DNA from: Caballeronia terrestris
GTDB lineage: Bacteria > Pseudomonadota > Gammaproteobacteria > Burkholderiales > Burkholderiaceae
Assembly (NCBI RefSeq): GCF_001544515.1
Contig: NZ_FCOL02000037.1
Location: 1-56,725 of the forward strand
DNA length: 56,725 nt
Direction: 5' to 3'
The translations under genes and the position numbers were made by a program. This document shows, one piece after another, positions 50,901 to 56,725 of this stretch (position 1 is its first letter; each line of letters starts with the position of its first letter). A model generated the notes under the pieces. That model did not search any database. It was not told the DNA's origin and saw only the letters and a program-made list of their open reading frames with translations.

Positions 50901-53120
50901 ATGAGCGAGCATCAAGAAGTAGCGGCGCTGGACAGTTCTGCTCTCGATATCCCCGTTCCGCCGCGCGATTTTGGTGCGACACGCCGCCTGCTGATCATCG
51001 TTCTGGTTGCGTCGATCGTAACGCCCCTGTTTTTCATCGTCGGCTACGGATATTTCGGATACCGGAGCAGGATCGCCGAATCGTCTGAAGTTATCGACCG
51101 CCTGGCACGCGTCGCCGAAGAGCAGGCGGTCAAGGTGCTCGATTTGAACCGCGAGATGTCGTCGCGCCTCGTCGGCATGCTGGGCACCGACGGCGACGTG
51201 CAAATCCTTGCGCGTCAGGAAGAATTGCATCGCGAGCTGCATGCGATGACCGAGCGCCTGCCGCAGATCGCCGCCATCGCGATCTTCGGGCGCAACGGCG
51301 ACTTGCTCGCCAGCAGCCGCGGATTTCCGGCGCCGCGCGTCTCGATCAGCGATCGCAGCGACTTTCGCACGGGCCGCCGTTCGGCCGCTGCGCAGATCGA
51401 TATCTCGCTGCCGTTTCGAGGTGTCGTCACCGGCGCCGATGTGTTCAACACGAGCACCGCCCGGCGCGACGCCTCCGGACGCTTCCTCGGCATTGTCTCC
51501 ATCTCCCTGCAACGCGACTATTTCATCTCGTTCTACCGCGAACTCGCGGCTCAGGACGGCGCGCTCACGCTCGGGCTGTATCGACGCGACGGCGGCATTC
51601 TCGTGCGATCGCCCCCTCCCCGGATACAGCCCGCCCCCACGCGCAACCTGCCGCTCGTCAACGCGATCGACGGCGCTGGACCGCACGGCCGCATCCGCTT
51701 CGAATCGGCGCTCGATGGCGTCGACAAGCTGCTCGCGTATCGGCAGGTCGGCACGTATCCGCTTTACGTGACAGCGGGAATCGCCGTGTCGGCGGTGACG
51801 AACCGCTGGCTGCAGCAGGATGGCCTGATCGCGCTCGCGACCCTGCTTCCTTGCAGCGGGATCTGGATTCTCGTGGGCTTTTCGCTGCGCCGGCTGAAGG
51901 AAGAGCAGGCGGCGTGGGAAAGCTGGCGCACCGAAGTGGGCATGCGTCTCTCCGCCGAAGCGACGGCACGCCAGATGCGGCGAATGGGCGCGCTCGGCAA
52001 TCTGGTGGCGAACGTCGCGCACGATTTCAACAATCTGCTGATGGTCGTCAAAGCGAATATGGAGCTGGCGCGGCGCAAAGGCTTCAACGGGCTGGAGAAG
52101 GAGGTGACGGCGGTTGAGCGGGCGTCGGTCGGCGCGGAAGTGCTGGCGCGCAAGCTGTTGAGCGTCGCGCGCAAGCAGCCCTTGCGGCAGGAAACCACCG
52201 ATTTGAGCAAGTGGCTGGCGGACGCCACATCGCTCATCAAGACATCGCTTGGCGAGGATGCAAAGCTGACGATCTTCTCGGCGCCCGGTCTCTGGCCAGT
52301 CTACGTCGATGCCACCGAATTGCAGGCCGCGCTGATCAACATCGCCGTCAATGCGAAGGACGCGATGCCCGACGGCGGCGAGTTCGCCGTCCGTTGCGAA
52401 AACGTTCAACTGAAGCACACGTCCGGGCGCCTGAAGCCGGGCGAGTACGTCGTGCTCGCGTGTTCCGATGACGGCACCGGCATGCCGGCCGCCATCGCAC
52501 AACGCGCATTCGAGCCGCTCTTCACCACCAAGACGACGAGCGCAGGGACAGGCCTCGGACTCGCGCAAGTGGCTGCGATGTGCGAGCAGGCGGGCGGCAC
52601 GGCGCGCATCGACAGCGTGCCCGGTAAAGGCACGACGATCCGCCTCTTCCTCCCGCGATGGGCGGGCGAGGCGTCGGATGCGGCGGCATCGGCGCAGTCG
52701 GCGGCATCGGCCGGAGCGTCGAGCCAGGGCTCTGTGCTGCTTGTCGAGGACAACGAGGAGGTCGCGGCGGGCCTGGCGGCCGTGCTGGAAGTGTTCGGCT
52801 GGGACGCGCGTCACGAGCTGACCGGCGACGCCGCGCTCAAGGCGCTGGAGGAGGGCGCGACGTTCGACCTCATCCTCTCTGATATCCAGATGCCGGGCGC
52901 GAACAACGGCATCGACGTGGCCGAGAAAGTCAGGCGCACGTGGCCGCATCAGGCGATCGCGCTGATGACCGGTTACGCCGACGAACTGGAGCGGGCGAAG
53001 CACGTCGGCGTGACGATCCTCGCGAAGCCGTTCAACATCGACGACTTGCAGGCGCTGCTGCAACGCGTGCACGTCTCGACGCGGCTGGCCGGAGCCGGCA
53101 CTGAACTCCGGCTGAGCTAA
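50901..53120 (+). CDS. hybrid sensor histidine kinase with extracytoplasmic sensor
   Basis: This 739-residue kinase has a first membrane helix at about 29-52, a PDC/dCache-like periplasmic domain (IAIFGRNGDLLASSRGF, IVSISLQRDYF) and a second helix at about 307-329. A phospho-accepting H374 follows (VAHDFNNLL), then an ATPase domain (NIAVNAKDAMPDGG, DDGTGMP, GTGLGLAQV). A C-terminal receiver closes it (VLLVEDNEE, aspartate in LILSDIQMPG). The AHDFNN type often pairs with receivers in its own chain. The ATG at 50901 follows AGGA. It sits 258 bases after wspR in the same direction and might feed the same cyclic-di-GMP response; that is inference. Confidence 0.87.
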   Translation: MSEHQEVAALDSSALDIPVPPRDFGATRRLLIIVLVASIVTPLFFIVGYGYFGYRSRIAESSEVIDRLARVAEEQAVKVLDLNREMSSRLVGMLGTDGDVQILARQEELHRELHAMTERLPQIAAIAIFGRNGDLLASSRGFPAPRVSISDRSDFRTGRRSAAAQIDISLPFRGVVTGADVFNTSTARRDASGRFLGIVSISLQRDYFISFYRELAAQDGALTLGLYRRDGGILVRSPPPRIQPAPTRNLPLVNAIDGAGPHGRIRFESALDGVDKLLAYRQVGTYPLYVTAGIAVSAVTNRWLQQDGLIALATLLPCSGIWILVGFSLRRLKEEQAAWESWRTEVGMRLSAEATARQMRRMGALGNLVANVAHDFNNLLMVVKANMELARRKGFNGLEKEVTAVERASVGAEVLARKLLSVARKQPLRQETTDLSKWLADATSLIKTSLGEDAKLTIFSAPGLWPVYVDATELQAALINIAVNAKDAMPDGGEFAVRCENVQLKHTSGRLKPGEYVVLACSDDGTGMPAAIAQRAFEPLFTTKTTSAGTGLGLAQVAAMCEQAGGTARIDSVPGKGTTIRLFLPRWAGEASDAAASAQSAASAGASSQGSVLLVEDNEEVAAGLAAVLEVFGWDARHELTGDAALKALEEGATFDLILSDIQMPGANNGIDVAEKVRRTWPHQAIALMTGYADELERAKHVGVTILAKPFNIDDLQALLQRVHVSTRLAGAGTELRLS

Positions 53121-53221
53121 TTCGATGCCCTAGTGCGCGACGATGCCTGCCGTACGAAAACACACGCGGCGTCCACGTTTTGAAGGCATAGAATGAGCGC
53201 TCGTCTGTCTGGGCGCCTCAC

Positions 53222-53977
53222 ATGCCGATCCACTATCTTCGCAGCCTGACTGCCCGCAACCGCACCGGCGCGGCCAACCGGCGCCTCGGCCTGGCACTCG
53301 CGTTCGTCGCCGGGGCCGCGAACGCGGGTGGATTTCTCGCGGTCGGGCAATACACGTCCCACATGTCGGGCATCGTGTCGGCGCTCGCGGACAACCTCGT
53401 GATCGGCGAAACGATGCTGCTCGTCGGCGGCCTGAGCGCGCTCGTCGCGTTCATCGCGGGTGCGGCGGCTTCGGCGATGCTGATCAACTGGGGCCGCCGC
53501 CGTCAGGCTCACAGCGAATACGCGATGCCGCTCCTGATCGAAGCCGCGCTGCTGCTCGTCTTCGGCTTCCTGGGATCGAACCTCGAACAGCATCGCGTGT
53601 TGTTCATGCCCGCGACCGTGGCCCTGCTGTGCTTCGTCATGGGTTTGCAGAACGCGATCATCACAAAGATCTCGAAGGCCGAGATCCGCACGACGCACGT
53701 GACGGGTCTCGTCACCGATATCGGCATCGAACTCGGCAAGCTCTTCTACTGGAACCTCGGCGAGGCGCACGACGGGACAGCCAAGGTGCGCGCGGATCGC
53801 GCGCGCCTGCGGCTGTTATCGTCGCTGCTCGGGATGTTCGTCGCTGGCGCGCTCGCGGGCGCTTTCGGATTTAAGCACGCCGGTTTCATCGCGACGGTGC
53901 CGCTCGCGACGATCCTCGTCGCGCTTGCGGCAGTCCCCGTGCTCGACGACTTGCGCAGCAAGAGCATGCGCGTTTGA
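53222..53977 (+). CDS. DUF1275 (YoaK-like) membrane protein
   Basis: This is a 251-residue integral membrane protein with six hydrophobic segments. DUF1275 motifs are clear: AFVAGAANAGGFLAVGQYTSHMSG near the start and MGLQNAIITKISKAEIRTTHVTGLVTDIGIELG in the middle. Function of the family is unknown. The stop is seven bases before the LysR gene's ATG, so the two may be co-transcribed. Confidence 0.9.
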   Translation: MPIHYLRSLTARNRTGAANRRLGLALAFVAGAANAGGFLAVGQYTSHMSGIVSALADNLVIGETMLLVGGLSALVAFIAGAAASAMLINWGRRRQAHSEYAMPLLIEAALLLVFGFLGSNLEQHRVLFMPATVALLCFVMGLQNAIITKISKAEIRTTHVTGLVTDIGIELGKLFYWNLGEAHDGTAKVRADRARLRLLSSLLGMFVAGALAGAFGFKHAGFIATVPLATILVALAAVPVLDDLRSKSMRV

Positions 53978-53984
53978 GATCGAC

Positions 53985-54902
53985 ATGAAACGTCAATTCG
54001 ACGACTTGCAGATCGGCAGCATCGAACTCTTTTGCCTCGCCGCCGAACTGAGCAGCTTCAGCGCGGCCGCGATCGCCGCGAGCGTGACGCCGGCGGCGGT
54101 GAGCCGCTCCGTGTCGCGGCTCGAAGGAAGGCTAGGGGTGCGGCTTTTCGTGCGCACGACGCGCCAGATCCGTCTCACCGACGAAGGCCAGATCTATTTC
54201 GAGCAATGCCGCGGCGCGCTCGCGCAACTCGTCGATGCCGAGCGTCAGGTCAGCGGCCAGCACGGCCACCCGGCGGGCACGCTGCGCATCAGCCTGCCGA
54301 CGCCTTATGCGCACTATCGCGTGCTGCCGCTGCTGCCTGAATTCAGGGAGCGCCATGCGGATGTCAGGGTCGAGACGCACATCAGCAACCGCAACGTCGA
54401 TTTCGCCGACGATGTCTTCGATCTCTCCGTGCGCGGCAAGGCACCCGACGATTCGAACCTGATCGCACGCAAGCTCGAAGATGCGGAACTCGTCGTCGTT
54501 GCGACGCCGGGTTATCTGCGCCGCGCGGGAACGCCAGCGACGACTGAAGACCTCTTGCGCCACGAGTGCATCCAGTTCGATATGCCGAGCAGCGGACGGC
54601 GTCTCGCGTGGACGCTGCGCTACGACGGCGAAGACATCGACGTGCCGACAGCAGGCAGTTACGGCTGCGCGGAGGACGTGCTCGGCGGCGTCACGCTCGC
54701 GCGCGCGGGGGCGGGGTTGTTTCAGACGTATCGCTTCGTCGTGGAGGAAGACCTGCGCGCGGGCACGCTCGTCGAAGTGCTAAAGGAGTACGGTGGCGTG
54801 ACGCGCCCCTTCGTGCTCCTCTATCCGCATGCGCGGCACATGTCGTCGCGCGTGCGCGCCTTCGTCGATTTCCTGATCGAGAAGAAGCGGCTCGTGAGCT
54901 GA
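53985..54902 (+). CDS. LysR-type transcriptional regulator
   Basis: This 305-residue regulator has an N-terminal winged helix-turn-helix (IELFCLAAELSSFSAAAIAA and SRSVSRLEGRLGVRLFVRTT). An effector-binding domain (LRISLPTPYAHYRVLPLLPEF, DDVFDLSVRGKAPDDS, GAGLFQTYRFVV) follows. The ATG at 53985 gives the usual LysR start. Its target may be the DUF1275 gene ahead of it or the convergent ridA gene; neither is proven. Confidence 0.92.
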   Translation: MKRQFDDLQIGSIELFCLAAELSSFSAAAIAASVTPAAVSRSVSRLEGRLGVRLFVRTTRQIRLTDEGQIYFEQCRGALAQLVDAERQVSGQHGHPAGTLRISLPTPYAHYRVLPLLPEFRERHADVRVETHISNRNVDFADDVFDLSVRGKAPDDSNLIARKLEDAELVVVATPGYLRRAGTPATTEDLLRHECIQFDMPSSGRRLAWTLRYDGEDIDVPTAGSYGCAEDVLGGVTLARAGAGLFQTYRFVVEEDLRAGTLVEVLKEYGGVTRPFVLLYPHARHMSSRVRAFVDFLIEKKRLVS

Positions 54903-54910
54903 ACCGCGCG

Positions 54911-55381
54911 TCAGTCGCCCTGCGGCCTGATCTTCGCGATGACCACCAGCACCACCGTCGCGTTCGCCGGCAACTGGCGGTGCGAGAACGCGGATCGCGC
55001 GTGGCCGGCCTTCGATTCGAGCACGTCGGCGAAGAGATCGGATGCGCCGTCGATCACGGCGGGCTGCTCGAAATTGCCGTCGGCGCTCGCGACATGCCCT
55101 TCGACCCGCACGATGTGCTCCAGCCGCTCGAATCCGCCCAGGTGCGCGTGGATCTGCGCGAGCACGTTGAGCGCGGCGATTTCGGCGGCCTGCCGGCCTT
55201 CCTCGACGCTCACGTCTTCTCCGACACGCCCCTGAAACGCGACGCGGCCATCGCGCAGCGGCAGTTGTCCGGAGACGAACAGCAGGTCGCCGGCTTCGCT
55301 TGTCGCCGTGTAGCGGCCGAGCGGCTTGGGCGGCACGGGCAGGGCGAGGCCGCGTGCGGCGAGACGAGTTTCGACGGACAT
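54911..55381 (-). CDS. RidA/YjgF-family protein
   Basis: This 156-residue protein of the Rid family shows LLFVSGQLPLRDG, a GRQAAEIAALNVLAQIHAHLGG helix and the strand VVLVVIAKI. Family members hydrolyse reactive enamines and imines or act in catabolic pathways. The arginine that marks true RidA deaminases is not evident, so a distinct subgroup (COG0251, YjgH/Rid-type) is possible. GGAG lies seven bases before the ATG at 55381, and the longer frame upstream is not family-like. Confidence 0.85.
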   Translation of the reverse strand: MSVETRLAARGLALPVPPKPLGRYTATSEAGDLLFVSGQLPLRDGRVAFQGRVGEDVSVEEGRQAAEIAALNVLAQIHAHLGGFERLEHIVRVEGHVASADGNFEQPAVIDGASDLFADVLESKAGHARSAFSHRQLPANATVVLVVIAKIRPQGD

Positions 55382-55470
55382 GATGATCTCCTTGCTTGGT
55401 TTGGCTTGAGTTGAACTATAGAAAGCGGCAGCGCCGCGAAAAAGCCCCTGAGCCGAAAAGGAGTTGATAC

Positions 55471-55671
55471 ATGAGGGAACAGGCGACGCTGGATTGCCTG
55501 ATTCTCTGCCCCTGCGGCTCGTTATGCACCACGACAACGCACCAACCCGGTGAGTTCTGCAAGACCCTTGATGCGATGTTATGTTGCGGCAACGACTGGC
55601 TCGGGAACTCCTCCGCAGCCGCACAACCTTCAAAAAACCCTATCGATGGAAAACCTCTCCTCAACCGTTAG
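55471..55671 (+). CDS. possible cysteine-rich leader ORF upstream of the MFS gene
   Basis: These 66 codons begin behind a good AGGAG site (spacing about 8) and end 26 bases inside the MFS gene in another frame. The N-terminal part is rich in cysteine (CLILCPCGSLC, then FCK and LCCG). The MFS ATG itself has no clear ribosome site, so coupled translation is conceivable. No family is known, and it may be chance. Confidence 0.3.
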   Translation: MREQATLDCLILCPCGSLCTTTTHQPGEFCKTLDAMLCCGNDWLGNSSAAAQPSKNPIDGKPLLNR

Positions 55672-56725
55672 CGATCTACCTCTAAGCGACACACCTTCTT
55701 CCTTGCGCCAGTGGCTCGCCGTAGCAGCGGTGACAACCGGCGCATTCGCGTTCGTCACGACGGAATTTCTGCCGGTCGGCCTGCTGCCGCACGTCGCCAG
55801 CGAACTGGACGTGCTGCCGGGAACCGCCGGGCTGATGGTCACGACGCCGGGGATAATCGCTGCGATCTCGGCACCCGGACTGATGCTCGGTGCGGGGCGC
55901 ATGGATCGTCGTCATGTGTTCCTGCTGCTCACCGCGATGCTGCTCGCGTCGAACCTGTTGTCCGCGTTCGCGCCGAATTTCACCGTCATGCTGCTCGGGC
56001 GCGCGCTCCTGGGCGCAGCATTGGGCGGTTTCTGGACGCTCGCCACATCGGCAGCAAGACGCCTCGTCGAGCCCAAAGACGCAGCCCGAGCGATGGCGAT
56101 GATCCTCACTGGCGTGACCTGCGCGACGGTGATCGGCGTGCCGCTCGGCACGTTCATCGCGAGCCTCGCATCGTGGCGGGTCTCGTTCATGGCGACAGGC
56201 GGACTGGTCGCCGTCGCGCTCGTGGCGCAGTTGTTCCTCGTGCCGTCGCTGCCGTCGGCGGCGGCGTTGCGGCTCTCCGATCTCACGCTGTTGCTGCGAC
56301 GCTCGCATCCCCGCAGGAGCCTGCTGATGGTGGCGCTCGTGTTCGGCGCGCACTTCTCGTCGTACACGTACGTGACGCCGTTCCTGCTCGGCGATGCCCA
56401 TCTCGATATGTCGACGATTACGTGGCTCTTGCTCGGTTTCGGCGTGATCGGTTTCGTGTCGAATTTCGTGGCATCGGCTGCGGTCGCGCGCAACCTGAAG
56501 CTTTCCGTCGCGGCGATGGTGTCCCTCTTGATGTTCGCGTTGCTGCTGATGCCCGTGCTGCGTCACTCGGAGTTCGGCGTGAGTGCGGTCGTGCTCGCGT
56601 GGGGCATCGCGTTCGGCGCGCTGCCGCTTTGCTTCAGCGTGTGGATCCAGCGCGCGACGCCTGAACAGCCGGAAGCCGGCTCGGCGCTTTTCGTGAGCAT
56701 CATCCAGGTGGCGATCGCGGCGGGG
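55646..56725 (+). CDS. MFS exporter (AraJ/NepI-like DHA1), cut by the window end
   Basis: The first 360 codons of a major facilitator exporter run without a stop to the last base. After a 20-residue leader, the first helix carries GAFAFVTTEFLPVGLLPHVA, the hallmark of the AraJ/NepI-type sugar or nucleoside exporters in DHA1. GLMVTTPGIIAAISAPGLML and GRALLGAALGGFW follow. Ten membrane segments are visible, so only the last one or two are missing. It is divergent from ridA. The substrate is unknown. Confidence 0.85.
   Translation, partial: MENLSSTVSDLPLSDTPSSLRQWLAVAAVTTGAFAFVTTEFLPVGLLPHVASELDVLPGTAGLMVTTPGIIAAISAPGLMLGAGRMDRRHVFLLLTAMLLASNLLSAFAPNFTVMLLGRALLGAALGGFWTLATSAARRLVEPKDAARAMAMILTGVTCATVIGVPLGTFIASLASWRVSFMATGGLVAVALVAQLFLVPSLPSAAALRLSDLTLLLRRSHPRRSLLMVALVFGAHFSSYTYVTPFLLGDAHLDMSTITWLLLGFGVIGFVSNFVASAAVARNLKLSVAAMVSLLMFALLLMPVLRHSEFGVSAVVLAWGIAFGALPLCFSVWIQRATPEQPEAGSALFVSIIQVAIAAG

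Noticed and set aside
50112..53072. A 986-codon minus-strand frame
   Set aside because: It lies antisense to wspR and the hybrid kinase, is Arg/His-rich and has no domain; it is a high-GC shadow frame.
1..56725. tRNA, rRNA, CRISPR arrays, transposases, integrases, attachment sites
   Set aside because: None could be recognised on either strand.

Overview
The window is high-GC DNA, dense with genes, that looks like a member of the Burkholderiaceae of the Paraburkholderia/Caballeronia/Burkholderia type. This is inferred from base composition, the layout of the type VI secretion (T6SS) cluster, a Wsp operon whose products read closely like the Pseudomonas ones, and an aromatic-acid catabolic block. 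No rRNA, tRNA, CRISPR array, transposase or integrase was seen.

Region 1 (1-5633) is a mandelate-to-benzoate block. It holds the 3' end of an (S)-mandelate dehydrogenase (mdlB, frame broken near the window edge), mandelate racemase (mdlA, all active-site residues present), an aromatic-acid MFS importer, an NAD-type benzaldehyde dehydrogenase and a convergent BenE benzoate transporter. Benzoylformate decarboxylase is not in the window and may lie upstream. Region 2 (5804-13068) is ordinary chromosomal content: aldo/keto reductase, Dcp-type M3 peptidase, DctA, a four-repeat membrane protein behind a structured leader, two small exported or membrane proteins and an MgtC-family protein. Region 3 (about 13150-14451) is a gene graveyard: the tail of a LysR regulator, an MFS gene with two single-base deletions and a missing 5' end, and a truncated Rieske domain, ending where the T6SS starts.

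Region 4 (14455-39819) is a T6SS with all thirteen core genes recognisable. The minus-strand arm is tssK-tssL-ompA-like-hcp-tssH-tssE. The plus-strand arm is tssB-tssC-vgrG ... tssM-tssA-tssF-tssG-tssJ. Between vgrG and tssM, a 5.4 kb block (25680-31055) lies backwards. It carries the 3' half of vgrG, a lipase effector, a Tli4-like lipoprotein, a PAAR protein and most of a membrane-protein gene. Flipping it at a 5-bp inverted match (CCGCA/TGCGG) restores both interrupted frames exactly (826-aa VgrG, 407-aa membrane protein) and makes every gene from tssB to tssJ co-directional. This inversion is the main discovery. In the present arrangement the VgrG spike is cut in half and the effector module is detached from its operon.

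Region 5 (39816-56725) holds a Tat-exported lipoprotein with a glycoside-hydrolase look and a complete wspABCDEFR chemosensory operon that makes cyclic-di-GMP through the GGDEF enzyme WspR (42005-50642). After it come a hybrid sensor kinase, a DUF1275 membrane protein with a LysR regulator, a RidA-family protein and the first 360 codons of an MFS exporter running off the end. The Wsp genes overlap by 4 bases at several joints and are translationally coupled.
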